From JAYPAN01 sp038123715 (GTDB lineage: Bacteria; Pseudomonadota; Alphaproteobacteria; RS24), in NCBI GenBank assembly GCA_038123715.1, contig JAYPAN010000008.1, positions 1 to 62,315 of the forward strand: 62,315 nt of DNA, in the 5' to 3' direction. Made by a program: the position numbers and the translations under genes. Below the pieces are notes generated by a model. That model saw nothing but the letters and a program-made list of their open reading frames with translations, did no database searches and was not told where the DNA came from. Shown here piece after piece: positions 9,105-17,156 of this stretch (position 1 is its first letter; each line of letters opens with the position of its first letter).

Positions 9105-10160
9105 TCAGGGAAAAAGCGGTTGCTGCCTCAACCCGCAATTCTCATCCAGCCCAAACATGATATTCAGATTCTGTATCGCCTGTCCGCTGGAGCCTTTCAC
9201 CAGATTGTCGAGGGTGGAAAACAAAATCACCCTGCCCTCTATCCGGTCATCAAAGGCCGCCAGCAGGCAAAAATTGGAGCCGCGCACATGGCGTGTGCCA
9301 GGCACATCATCAACAATGCGGATAAATGCGTCATCGGCATAAAACGACGAAAGCGCCTTTTTCAAATCTGCCGCTTTCGCCCCGTTTCGCGTGCGCGCAT
9401 AGACCGACAGCAATTCGCCGCGATTCATTGGCACTAAATGGGGTGTGAAACTGACCGTAACCGGCGCACCGGCCTTGAGCGCAATTTCCTGCTCAATTTC
9501 CGGCGCATGACGGTGCGCGGCCACACCATAAGGGTGCAGACCTTCAGCCACTTCGGCAAACAGATTTTCCTCTTTTAGGCTGCGCCCTGCGCCGGTCACA
9601 CCGGATTTGGCGTCAATAATCAAATCATCGGCATCAATCAGACCGGCAGCGACCAACGGCAAAAGCAGGGTCAAGGCGGCGGTCGGATAGCAGCCGGGAC
9701 AAGCAACCAGCCGCGCTTCGGTAATCGCCGCGCGATAATGTTCACTCAAACCATAAACCGCCTCACCCAACAGGTCAGGCGCGTCATGGCTGCGCCCATA
9801 AGTGTCGGCATAGACCGACGCATCACGCAATCTGAAATCTGCCGACATATCGATAATTTTCAAATGTTCCGGCAGGCTGGCAATCACATCTTGCGCCGTC
9901 GAATGGGGCAGACCGCAAATCACTGCATCAATATCTTGCCAATCCACAGCCTCCACCTTGACCAAGGGCGGCAGGTCAAGGCCGGCAAATTGCGGATAGA
10001 GCGCACCATAGGGTTTGCCGGCCTGGGCATTGGCGGTCAGCGCAGCAATCTCGACATGCGGATGACCGGCCAGCAGGCGCACAGAATCAGCACCGGTATA
10101 GCCCGATGCGCCAATCACGCAAATTTTCAGCCGTTTATCGGTCATAACGCTTTGTTCCAT
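9105..10160 (-). CDS. argC: N-acetyl-gamma-glutamyl-phosphate reductase
   Basis: Third step of arginine biosynthesis: NADPH-dependent reduction of N-acetylglutamyl phosphate to the semialdehyde. The 351-residue protein has the Rossmann start VIGASGYTGAD (15-25), the catalytic cysteine C157 in VACPGCYPTAAL, and the conserved GVTGAGRS and HRHAPEIEQE segments. The start at 10160 is preceded by AGGCG; an alternative ATG at 10145 (MTDKRLK) is possible. It begins eight bases after the end of fabZ, so the two are probably cotranscribed although their pathways are unrelated. Confidence 0.95.
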   Translation of the reverse strand: MEQSVMTDKRLKICVIGASGYTGADSVRLLAGHPHVEIAALTANAQAGKPYGALYPQFAGLDLPPLVKVEAVDWQDIDAVICGLPHSTAQDVIASLPEHLKIIDMSADFRLRDASVYADTYGRSHDAPDLLGEAVYGLSEHYRAAITEARLVACPGCYPTAALTLLLPLVAAGLIDADDLIIDAKSGVTGAGRSLKEENLFAEVAEGLHPYGVAAHRHAPEIEQEIALKAGAPVTVSFTPHLVPMNRGELLSVYARTRNGAKAADLKKALSSFYADDAFIRIVDDVPGTRHVRGSNFCLLAAFDDRIEGRVILFSTLDNLVKGSSGQAIQNLNIMFGLDENCGLRQQPLFP

Positions 10161-10167
10161 CTATCGC

Positions 10168-10641
10168 CTAGCTGCCGCCATCATGATTGACAGCCATAAT
10201 TTCACCTTCGGCAACCAAAGTGTCGCCAACATAGACATTGCCCTTAAACTTATAAGCCATGCCACGCCGCCGGATTTTCTCAACATGTATCCGCATCTGG
10301 TCGCCCGGTATCACAGGATGACGGAAGCGCACCTTATCCACCGTCATGAAATAAATCAGCTTGGTTTCAATCGGATTGCCGGACAATTTGGCATTCTGCA
10401 TCACCAATATGGCCGAGACTTGGGCAATGGCCTCAATGATAAGCACGCCGGGAAAGACTGGCCGTTCCGGAAAATGACCGGTAAACCATGGCTCGCTGGC
10501 CGTGCAGTTTTTAATGCCGACCGCGCGCTCCTCGCCTTCCATTTCCTCAACCCTGTCCACCAGCAAAAACGGATAGCGATGCGGCAGGAAGTCAAGAATC
10601 TCCTGAATTGTTACGCTTGTGCCATCAATAATGTCGCTCAT
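10168..10641 (-). CDS. fabZ: 3-hydroxyacyl-[acyl-carrier-protein] dehydratase FabZ
   Basis: Dehydrates 3-hydroxyacyl-ACP in fatty acid elongation. The 157-residue hotdog-fold protein has the family signature LPHRYPFLLVDRV at 19-31. Catalytic H56 is in GHFPERPVFPGV, and E70 in IIEAIAQ. In many relatives fabZ sits in the lpxD-fabZ-lpxA cluster. Here it lies alone between rpsI and argC, so this could be a second or relocated copy; whether another copy exists elsewhere cannot be told. An intrinsic terminator for rpsI lies just upstream, so fabZ needs its own promoter in 10642-10735. Confidence 0.92.
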   Translation of the reverse strand: MSDIIDGTSVTIQEILDFLPHRYPFLLVDRVEEMEGEERAVGIKNCTASEPWFTGHFPERPVFPGVLIIEAIAQVSAILVMQNAKLSGNPIETKLIYFMTVDKVRFRHPVIPGDQMRIHVEKIRRRGMAYKFKGNVYVGDTLVAEGEIMAVNHDGGS

Positions 10642-10676
10642 CGAATCCCCCGAATAAGACTTACCCTTTTAATATC

Positions 10677-10702
10677 AAAAAAAGGGACCTTCCGGCCCCT
10701 TT
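10677..10702 (-). terminator. intrinsic terminator after rpsI
   Basis: On the minus strand an eight-pair stem (AAGGGGCC with GGTCCCTT, one G-U) encloses a GGAA tetraloop and is followed by a run of T (complement of the A run ending at 10683). It lies 34 bases downstream of the rpsI stop and ends the rplM-rpsI transcript before fabZ. Confidence 0.85.
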
Positions 10703-10735
10703 TCTTTGCCGCACGGGCAAAAAGTGAAAAGAAAC

Positions 10736-11227
10736 CTAGCGTTTCGAGAATTGGAAGCTCCGGCGCGCCTTGCGACGGCCATATTTTTTGCGCTCCACAA
10801 CGCGGCTGTCACGGGTCAAGAAGCCGCCGCTTTTCAGCACCGGACGCAGACCCGGCTCGTAATAGGTCAGAGCCTTGGACAGACCGTGGCGCACCGCACC
10901 GGCTTGGCCGGAAAGGCCGCCACCGCTAACCGTGGCAACAATGTCAAACTGACCATCGCGCTGTGCTGTCACCAAAGGCTGACGCACCATCATTCGCAGA
11001 ACCGGTCGGGCGAAGTATTTTTCCTCTTCGCGACCATTGACCGTAATCACACCGCTGCCCGGCTTTATCCAGACGCGGGCAATGGCATTTTTCCGCTTAC
11101 CGGTCGCATAGGCGCGGCCTTGCGCGTCAATTTGCGGCTCCACCGGTGCGCTGACTGCCTCGCTCACAGGCGCAACATCACCGCCGGCCATGGCCTGATC
11201 CAGATTTTCAAGAGTGGTTTCAGACAT
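10736..11227 (-). CDS. rpsI: 30S ribosomal protein S9
   Basis: Small-subunit protein whose C-terminal tail reaches the P-site tRNA. The 163 residues include the S9 core from about residue 40 (ATGKRKNAIARVWIKPG), the GGGLSGQAGAVRHGLSKAL loop, and the basic C-terminus ending SFQFSKR, a slight variant of the usual FSKR end. The first ~38 residues are an acidic, low-complexity extension, commonly seen in alphaproteobacterial S9. It starts two bases after the rplM stop, the standard rplM-rpsI pair. Confidence 0.97.
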   Translation of the reverse strand: MSETTLENLDQAMAGGDVAPVSEAVSAPVEPQIDAQGRAYATGKRKNAIARVWIKPGSGVITVNGREEEKYFARPVLRMMVRQPLVTAQRDGQFDIVATVSGGGLSGQAGAVRHGLSKALTYYEPGLRPVLKSGGFLTRDSRVVERKKYGRRKARRSFQFSKR

Positions 11228-11229
11228 CT

Positions 11230-11691
11230 TTAATTCCTTACATTTTTCGCATTCATGGCAGCCACATCCAACACTTCCGGCGATTGCGCCGTGTGCGGGT
11301 GGTCACTGCCTGCATAGACCCGCAAATTGCCCATTTGCTGACGGCCAAGCGGGCCGCGCGGCAACATGCGCTTCACAGCCAATTCCAGCACGCGCTCCGG
11401 AAAACGCCCGTCAAGGATTTTCTCCGGCGTGGTTTCCTTAATGCCGCCCGGATAACCGGTATGGCGGTAATAGGTTTTGTCGCCGCGCTTTTTACCGGTG
11501 AATTTCACCTTTTCAGCGTTAATCACAATCACATTATCGCCGCAATCCATATGCGGGGTAAAGCTGGGCAAATGCTTGCCGCGCAAGCGGGTGGCAATAA
11601 CTGTCGCCAGACGACCAACCACCATGTTTTCGGCATCAATCAATATCCATTTCTTATCAATATCAGCCGGTTTTGCAGAATAGGTTTTCAT
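11230..11691 (-). CDS. rplM: 50S ribosomal protein L13
   Basis: Early-assembling large-subunit protein. The start at 11691 gives 153 residues beginning MKTYSAKPADIDKKW, the usual alphaproteobacterial N-terminus. The same frame is open to an ATG at 11757, but that ATG has a purine-rich AAGGGGAG almost touching it, too close for a ribosome binding site. The added 22 residues also match nothing in L13. Conserved segments are DAENMVVGRLAT, YRHTGYPGG and ERVLELAVKRMLP. It is cotranscribed with rpsI. Confidence 0.95.
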   Translation of the reverse strand: MKTYSAKPADIDKKWILIDAENMVVGRLATVIATRLRGKHLPSFTPHMDCGDNVIVINAEKVKFTGKKRGDKTYYRHTGYPGGIKETTPEKILDGRFPERVLELAVKRMLPRGPLGRQQMGNLRVYAGSDHPHTAQSPEVLDVAAMNAKNVRN

Positions 11692-11796
11692 CATTTTGTC
11701 CATCATCAACAAAGGCGACGCCACGCGCCGCCGGATGCACCTTTTATAATGAGCCATCTCCCCTTACGCAACGCTTTTATCATCAGGTTTATAAAG

Positions 11797-11821
11797 CAAA
11801 AACAATTTCTTATGAAATTGG
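11797..11821 (-). terminator. probable AT-rich intrinsic terminator after ctaA
   Basis: Minus strand: a perfect seven-base inverted repeat CAATTTC/GAAATTG around the loop ATAA (11803-11820), followed by TTTTT, eight bases past the ctaA stop. The stem is weak (two G-C pairs per arm), so efficiency is uncertain. A TATAAA box sits just beyond it (complement of 11788-11793) and may serve the rplM promoter, so termination and initiation signals are nearly superimposed. Confidence 0.45.
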
Positions 11822-11828
11822 TAAATAA

Positions 11829-12896
11829 TTACCGTATTGGTAATGCGCCGGAATGGCGCAGAAAATGTAAATGGGCGACCGCCAGTCCCAGCACCAGCAC
11901 CGCACCAAGCTGGTGCGCCGCCGCCAAGCCCATAGGCAGAACCAGCACCAATGCAACAATACCCAAGAGTGCTTGCCCGGCCACACCGACGCCCAACCAC
12001 AGGGCGGATTGGCGCAGCCTGTTGTCACCGGCCAACCCACGCACGCGCCAGACATGCCAAAATGTCAGCCCAACCAGAAAATAGGCCATGACGCGATGGT
12101 CAAACTGCACGGTCAGATGATTTTCAAAGAAATTGAGATAGGCGGGCTGCTGCGCCAACAGGCCGGACGGGATAAACTCCCCATCCATGGTCGGCCAATC
12201 ATTATAAGTCATGCCGGCATCAATACCGGCAACCAGCGCGCCCATCAGCGATTGCATAATGACCAGCCCGACCAGTCCCGCCGCCCAAAATTGCAGCCCT
12301 GCCCAAGCCGGTCTTGCATCGCGCAATGTGCCGCGCCAATAAGACATAGCCAGCCAAAAACAGGCGGCAAAAATAATCAAAGCCAGCCCCAAGTGCATGG
12401 CGAGGCGGTATTGGCTGACATCGACGCGGTCGGTTAGCCCGCTTTGCACCATATACCAGCCCATAAAGCCTTGCAGACCGCCCAGCGCAAACAGACCCAG
12501 CAACGCTGGCAAATCGCTCAGCCGGATTTTTCTTTGCAGCAGAAACACAAGAAACGGCACAAAAAACACCAGCCCGACCAAGCGGCCAAGTTGGCGATGC
12601 CCCCATTCCCACCAATAAATAAACTTGAATTCCGACAGGCTCATGCCCTTATTGACCAGCTGATATTCCGGAATCTGCCGGTATTTCTCGAACTCCACTT
12701 CCCATGCCTCGGCATTAAGCGGCGGCAATGCACCGGCAACCGGCTGCCATTCGGTAATGGACAAGCCACTATCGGTCAGCCGCGTCAGCCCGCCGACCAG
12801 CACCATCATCACCACAAAAAACGCCACGGTAAACAACCAGACGGCGATTTGCCGGTCATGCTGGCGCGCGGGCGCGGTTATTGCCGTCTCATTCAT
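11829..12896 (-). CDS. ctaA: heme A synthase (COX15/CtaA)
   Basis: Inner-membrane enzyme that oxidises the C8 methyl of heme O to the formyl group of heme A for aa3-type cytochrome oxidase. The start at 12896 (MNETAITAPARQ) gives 355 residues with about eight hydrophobic segments. Conserved heme-ligand regions are visible in VGGLTRLTDSGLSITEW, EWGHRQLGRLVG, HLGLALIIFA and QFDHRVMAYFLV, with another histidine in AAHQLGAVL. The longer frame beginning at 13013 would run through the promoter and start of the divergent DUF2842 gene and is rejected. It implies heme-copper oxidase respiration. Confidence 0.94.
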   Translation of the reverse strand: MNETAITAPARQHDRQIAVWLFTVAFFVVMMVLVGGLTRLTDSGLSITEWQPVAGALPPLNAEAWEVEFEKYRQIPEYQLVNKGMSLSEFKFIYWWEWGHRQLGRLVGLVFFVPFLVFLLQRKIRLSDLPALLGLFALGGLQGFMGWYMVQSGLTDRVDVSQYRLAMHLGLALIIFAACFWLAMSYWRGTLRDARPAWAGLQFWAAGLVGLVIMQSLMGALVAGIDAGMTYNDWPTMDGEFIPSGLLAQQPAYLNFFENHLTVQFDHRVMAYFLVGLTFWHVWRVRGLAGDNRLRQSALWLGVGVAGQALLGIVALVLVLPMGLAAAHQLGAVLVLGLAVAHLHFLRHSGALPIR

Positions 12897-12982
12897 GGTG
12901 ATGATATAGCCTGTTCCGGCCGCGCTGACCTTGCGACCAAAGACCGCGTGCATGGGCGTCGCAGCCATTGTATAAGCGGGGC

Positions 12983-13276
12983 ATGACCTCACCAAGCGGC
13001 AGCCCAAACACACCGGAACCCCCGCGCAAGCCCTTCCGCAAACCGTGGCTGCCCATGCGTGTGCGTAAGCTGATTGGACTGCTCGCCATGCTCGGCTTTT
13101 TGTTTTTCTATGCGCTGCTTATCATGACGCTGGCGGTGGCCGGATGGGCGCCGGAAAGCGGTTTTGCTGAATTTGTCTTTTATCTGGTCACCGGCCTTGG
13201 CTGGACGCCACCGGCGGCGTTTATCATCTGGTGGATGCAGCGACCCGACACACCGCCCGCCCGACCTACTGTATAG
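12983..13276 (+). CDS. DUF2842 family small membrane protein
   Basis: 97-residue protein with a proline-rich basic N-terminus and two transmembrane segments (LIGLLAMLGFLFFYALLI and FVFYLVTGLGWTPPAAFIIW) ending in a Trp-Met motif. The pattern RVRKLIG, two helices, then P-x2-x-I-x-W matches DUF2842, a small family I know almost only from Alphaproteobacteria. No biochemical role is established. It is divergent from ctaA with 86 bases between start codons, which may hint at a link to respiration, but that is inference. ATG 12983 follows AAGCGGGG. Confidence 0.75.
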   Translation: MTSPSGSPNTPEPPRKPFRKPWLPMRVRKLIGLLAMLGFLFFYALLIMTLAVAGWAPESGFAEFVFYLVTGLGWTPPAAFIIWWMQRPDTPPARPTV

Positions 13277-13381
13277 CCCCCCTGCCGCACAGCCCAAGCG
13301 GCGGGATAGAGGCCGGATAAGCTGGTTCGCCAGGCAATCTGCCCGCCAAACGGCCAGCAAGAATATCAATCAAGCAAAATA

Positions 13382-13462
13382 TCAGTCAGCGCGACCGAAC
13401 TGAAAAATATTCAGCGCAACCATCACAACAATGAAAATAACGATAGGCAGAATGGCAGTCAT
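13382..13462 (-). CDS. 26-residue single-helix membrane microprotein
   Basis: Short reading frame encoding 26 residues: a hydrophobic helix (ILPIVIFIVVMVALNIF) followed by the polar end QFGRAD. The ATG at 13462 is preceded by GAGGAAA at good spacing, which separates it from a chance frame. No other gene occupies this strand here. It is 43 bases from tRNA-Pro and on the same strand. I believe similar tiny proteins with an FGR-x-D end occur in other Alphaproteobacteria, but could not check. Function unknown; topology suggests an inner-membrane protein with its C-terminus in the cytoplasm. Confidence 0.6.
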   Translation of the reverse strand: MTAILPIVIFIVVMVALNIFQFGRAD

Positions 13463-13504
13463 ATTTGTTTCCTCACGTCACCAAACCCGACAAAGAGCCG
13501 GAAA

Positions 13505-13581
13505 TGGTCGGAGCGGCGGGATTTGAACCCACGACCCCTTGTCCCCCAGACAAGTGCGCTACCGGGCTGCGCTACGCTCCG
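13505..13581 (-). tRNA. tRNA-Pro (anticodon GGG)
   Basis: Minus-strand cloverleaf of 77 bases. The acceptor CGGAGCG pairs with CGCTCCG, with discriminator A and an encoded CCA. The D arm is GCGCAGCCCGGTAGCGC, the anticodon stem CTTGT/ACAAG has loop CTGGGGG, and the T arm is CGTGGGTTCAAATCCCGC. It lies between the merR-type gene and the microprotein gene. Confidence 0.95.
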
Positions 13582-13628
13582 ACTGACGCCGTTTCTAGGT
13601 TGTTTTCGCACGAAAGGCAAGCGCCGCG

Positions 13629-14048
13629 CTAGCTGTCCTGCTCGGCCAATAAATCGCGCGCATTTTGCAGCTTTTGGCGCGCCGAGCTGAGCGTGCGCCG
13701 TTGCGCCGCCGACAATCCGGCGGGCGCGGCACTGGCCGCCGCCGGCACAGAAGCCGCCAAGGTTTCAGCCGACTGGCCGGCCAGCTGGCGCACATGATTG
13801 ACACCATGGTCTTTAATCAGTTTCTGCACGCCTTTAATGGTCATGCCCTGCCCATGCAGCAAATGTTTGATGCCGGTCACCAGCGCGACATCTTCGGGTC
13901 GGTAAAAGCGCCGATTGGAGGAACGCTTCAAAGGCTGTATCTGGGTGAATTTGCTCTCCCAAAACCGCAAAACATGCGGCTGAATCTCAAGCAGCGACGC
14001 AACCTCGCTGATGGTGCGATAGGCGGTGTCTGACTTTTCGGCACCCAT
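13629..14048 (-). CDS. MerR-type transcriptional regulator
   Basis: 139-residue DNA-binding protein with an N-terminal MerR winged helix: YRTISEVASLLEIQPHVLRFWE (about 10-31), then SNRRFYRPEDVALVTGIKHLL. The C-terminal part is Ala-rich and predicted helical or disordered, and lacks the cysteines of metal-sensing MerR proteins. A gene of this kind directly after ihfA is a conserved alphaproteobacterial arrangement. Eleven bases separate it from ihfA, so the two are cotranscribed. The regulated genes are unknown. Confidence 0.85.
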   Translation of the reverse strand: MGAEKSDTAYRTISEVASLLEIQPHVLRFWESKFTQIQPLKRSSNRRFYRPEDVALVTGIKHLLHGQGMTIKGVQKLIKDHGVNHVRQLAGQSAETLAASVPAAASAAPAGLSAAQRRTLSSARQKLQNARDLLAEQDS

Positions 14049-14059
14049 ATGCTATCCGG

Positions 14060-14368
14060 TCAGTCGGCCAACCCGGCCATTTTATTGATTTTCTGTTTCA
14101 GCACATTGCTGGCGCGAAAAGACAAAACGCGGCGCGGCGTGATAGGCACTTCCTCGCCGGTTTTCGGGTTGCGCCCGATACGCATTTTCTTGGCGCGCAC
14201 GACGAATGAGCCGAAAGACGATAATTTGACCGTCTCGCCCCTGACCAATGCGTCGGATACTTCATCCAGCAAAGTCTCAAGGATTTGCGCCGATTCATTG
14301 CGCGACAAGCCAATCTCATTATAGACCGCCTCGGACAAATCATATCGTGTGATTGTTTTTCCCGCCAT
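14060..14368 (-). CDS. ihfA: integration host factor alpha subunit
   Basis: Nucleoid protein that bends DNA as a heterodimer with IHF-beta. The start at 14368 gives 102 residues beginning MAGKTITRYDLSEAVYNEIGLSR. The DNA-binding beta-arm core GRNPKTGEEVPITPR is present, and SSFGSFVV precedes it. The frame runs upstream to 14416, but the added residues do not belong to the family. Gene order fabH-ihfA-merR is typical of the class. Confidence 0.94.
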   Translation of the reverse strand: MAGKTITRYDLSEAVYNEIGLSRNESAQILETLLDEVSDALVRGETVKLSSFGSFVVRAKKMRIGRNPKTGEEVPITPRRVLSFRASNVLKQKINKMAGLAD

Positions 14369-14444
14369 GCCGTAACTCCTCAATGCGATTAAACACAAAG
14401 GCGTTTTTATTGGCAACCTAATTTACCGGCTAAATCAATGTTTC

Positions 14445-15413
14445 TTACCAGCGAATAAGATTGGCGCCCCATGTCAGCCCGCCACCCATTGCCTCGGTCA
14501 TCACCATGTCACCGGCTTTTATCTGCCCCGCCTCAACCGCTGCGTGCAGCGCCAACGGAATTGAAGCGGCGGAAGTATTGGCGTGGCGGTCAATGGTGAT
14601 AATGGTTTTTTCCGGCGGCAAGCCGATTTTGTGCGCCACGCCGTCTATAATGCGTCGATTGGCCTGATGCGGCACAAACCAGTCAATATCGTCAATGGTA
14701 TAGCCGGTTTGCTGCAACAGGCTGTTAATGGCATCGGAGATATTGCCGACCGCATGGCGGTAAACCTCGCGGCCTGCCATCCGCAAATGACCGGTCAGGC
14801 CATTGGTGGATGGCCCGCCATCAACATGCAGGATTTCCCATAAATTGCCGTCGCTGCGTAAATAGCTGCCAAGCACTTGCCGGTCATCCGGCGCGCCTGT
14901 CACGCCCTCCACAATCACCGCGCCTGCGCCATCGCCAAACAAGACTGCCGTGCCGCGATCTTGCCAGTCCAGCAAGCGGGTCATGGTCTCCGCACCAATC
15001 AGCAAAGCGCGCCGCGCCGTGCCGTTTTCTATCATGGCCGACACAACCGACAGGCCATAAACAAAGCCGGAGCAAACCGCCTGCACATCAAAAGACGCCC
15101 CGCCCGACATGCCCAATTTTTGCTGCACCAAAGCCGCCGTAGCCGGAAAAGTCAGGTCAGGCGTTGTGGTGGCAACGACAATCAAGTCAATATCATTGGC
15201 TGTCAATCCGGCATTGCCCAAGGCAGCCGCGCCCGCTTGCATTGCCAAATCAGATGTTGTTTCCCCGTCCGCCGCTTGATGGCGGGTGCGAATACCGGAA
15301 CGCTCGGTAATCCATTCATCCGATGTGTCCATGATTTTGGCCAAGTCATGATTGGTGATGACTTTTTCCGGCAAATAGCTGCCGGTTGATATGATTTGTG
15401 CGCGTTTGTTCAT
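14445..15413 (-). CDS. fabH: beta-ketoacyl-ACP synthase III
   Basis: Condenses acetyl-CoA with malonyl-ACP to start fatty acid synthesis. The start at 15413 (MNKRAQIISTGSYLPE) gives 322 residues. The catalytic triad is visible: C114 in QAVCSGFVYG, His in WFVPHQANRR, and Asn in DRHANTSAASIP. The C-terminal GGGLTWGANLIRW is canonical. The frame upstream to 15470 would overlap plsX and is not used. It lies 28 bases after plsX, the normal phospholipid/fatty acid initiation cluster. Confidence 0.95.
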   Translation of the reverse strand: MNKRAQIISTGSYLPEKVITNHDLAKIMDTSDEWITERSGIRTRHQAADGETTSDLAMQAGAAALGNAGLTANDIDLIVVATTTPDLTFPATAALVQQKLGMSGGASFDVQAVCSGFVYGLSVVSAMIENGTARRALLIGAETMTRLLDWQDRGTAVLFGDGAGAVIVEGVTGAPDDRQVLGSYLRSDGNLWEILHVDGGPSTNGLTGHLRMAGREVYRHAVGNISDAINSLLQQTGYTIDDIDWFVPHQANRRIIDGVAHKIGLPPEKTIITIDRHANTSAASIPLALHAAVEAGQIKAGDMVMTEAMGGGLTWGANLIRW

Positions 15414-15441
15414 TTTCTTGGCTCTCTTTTGGCCGGTGCTG

Positions 15442-16485
15442 TCAGTCCAGCGTTTCAGCCCAAGCGTCATCCAGTAAGGATTGCATATTATCTATATCAT
15501 TGGCAATTTGCGCCGAAATATCAGCCTGTGCCACTTCAATCGCCACTTCGACAGCAGTCGCAAAGCCGGCAATATCAGCGCCGCCATGGCTTTTGACCAC
15601 CGCCCCGTTTAACCCCAGAAACATGCCACCATTGGCACTGTTCGGATCCATGCGCTCGGCCAGCGAGGCAAAGGCGCCGCGTGCCAATAAATAGCCGAGC
15701 TTTGAAATCAGGCTGCTGGTCAGGGCTTGGCGTAAATAAGTGGCGATTTGCCGTGCCGTGCCTTCCGCCGTTTTCAAGGCGATATTGCCGGTAAAGCCCT
15801 CCGTTACCACCACATCGGCATCACCCCGGCCAATGCCATCACCTTCAACAAAGCCGACATAATTCAAATCAGAGCGTTCGAGCAAATCATTGGCATCACG
15901 CACACCATCTGTGCCTTTAATATCTTCAACGCCGATATTCAAAATCCCAATTGTCGGCTTGCTCATGCCAAAAACAGTGCGCGCATAGGCAGCGCCCATA
16001 ACGGCAAATTGGACATATTGTGCCGGAGAGCCGCCAATAGTAGCCCCCACATCAAGCACCACGCTTTCACCGCGCACAGTCGGCCAGACGGCGGCTATGG
16101 CGGGGCGCTCAATACCGGGCAAAGTCCGCAAGATAATTTTCGCCATCGCCATCAACGCACCGGTATTGCCCGCCGATACGCATGACTGCGCCCTGCCCTC
16201 TTTCAATGCCTCAACGGCGCGCCACATGCTGCTGACTTTGCGCCCCTGCCGCAAGGCGATGCTGGGCTTGTCATTCATGCTGATGGCTGTGTCGCAATGC
16301 TCAATCGTGCAAATGGCGGCCAGTTCGGGAAACGCGGCCAGCTCGGCTTCTATTTCTTCAGCCTTGCCGAACAGTAAATACGCAATATCGGGGCGCTGGC
16401 GGCGCAAGCGTGCAAGTGCCGGAATGGTGACGGAGGGGCCGAAATCGCCGCCCATCGCATCCACCGAAATCACCAATTTTGTCAA
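15442..16485 (-). CDS. plsX: phosphate acyltransferase PlsX
   Basis: Makes acyl-phosphate from acyl-ACP, the acyl donor for PlsY in phosphatidic acid synthesis; a peripheral membrane enzyme. The 347-residue protein has the signature SVDAMGGDFGPSVTIPAL at the N-terminus, SCVSAGNTGALMAMAK, and VTEGFTGNIALKTAEGTA. The alternation with yceD upstream and fabH downstream is conserved. rpmF, which lies between yceD and plsX in gammaproteobacteria, is not here; the 89 bases between the two genes hold no recognisable gene. Confidence 0.95.
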   Translation of the reverse strand: MTKLVISVDAMGGDFGPSVTIPALARLRRQRPDIAYLLFGKAEEIEAELAAFPELAAICTIEHCDTAISMNDKPSIALRQGRKVSSMWRAVEALKEGRAQSCVSAGNTGALMAMAKIILRTLPGIERPAIAAVWPTVRGESVVLDVGATIGGSPAQYVQFAVMGAAYARTVFGMSKPTIGILNIGVEDIKGTDGVRDANDLLERSDLNYVGFVEGDGIGRGDADVVVTEGFTGNIALKTAEGTARQIATYLRQALTSSLISKLGYLLARGAFASLAERMDPNSANGGMFLGLNGAVVKSHGGADIAGFATAVEVAIEVAQADISAQIANDIDNMQSLLDDAWAETLD

Positions 16486-16574
16486 ATTCAGGCCCCCGAC
16501 ACTGACAGGGTTTACATCAATTATGCCGACACACCCATCTCAGCGACGGAAAATGATACAATTTGCGAGAGATT

Positions 16575-17156
16575 TCAACCCTCATCCGGTTTATCGCGCA
16601 ATTCGGCCAAAACCGCAAAGGGTGAGGCGGGTTGCGCTTCATCATCCGCATCACCATCGCCATAAGCATCAAATTCGGCATCGGCGTGGCGCGGCCAAGG
16701 CGGAATAGCAAGAGCCAGATATTGCATCGCCATATCACCAATATCGGCCTGTCCGTCTTTCAACGCTTCGGGTAAATCGGTTTCCACATCATCATCGGGA
16801 ATGACAAATTGAGCCAGAATATCGGCCGGCTGAAACTGAATTGTGAAATCTTCGTCAATCTGCGTCCAGACCGGCTCAAGCGTCACGCCGCAAATCTGCT
16901 GCACACGCCCACAGACACGACCGGTGGCCCGCAAACCGGCTTTGTCAAATGGCACGATATGTGATTGCACGCGAACCGCCTCAATGGCTTCAAGCTGAAA
17001 CCTGTCAGCCAGCGCGGCGCATGTGGCAGCGTCCGCTTCAAAATTGACATCCAGCCCATTGGGCGGCACGTCATCGCGCAATATGACATGGCTGAATACC
17101 GGCTTTTCATTTTCCGGTGGCGCGCCTGCCGAGCCGTCCCTCTCCGAATGGGTCAT
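16575..17156 (-). CDS. yceD: DUF177/YceD family protein
   Basis: 193-residue protein of the YceD family, conserved next to plsX and linked in other bacteria and plastids to 23S rRNA accumulation. Recognised by the central GRVCGRVQQICGVTLEPV, a variant of the Cys-containing core, then acidic strands and a C-terminal DEAQPASPFAVLAELRD. It overlaps the CBP3-like gene by four bases (ATGA). The exact molecular role in this organism is not known. Confidence 0.85.
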   Translation of the reverse strand: MTHSERDGSAGAPPENEKPVFSHVILRDDVPPNGLDVNFEADAATCAALADRFQLEAIEAVRVQSHIVPFDKAGLRATGRVCGRVQQICGVTLEPVWTQIDEDFTIQFQPADILAQFVIPDDDVETDLPEALKDGQADIGDMAMQYLALAIPPWPRHADAEFDAYGDGDADDEAQPASPFAVLAELRDKPDEG

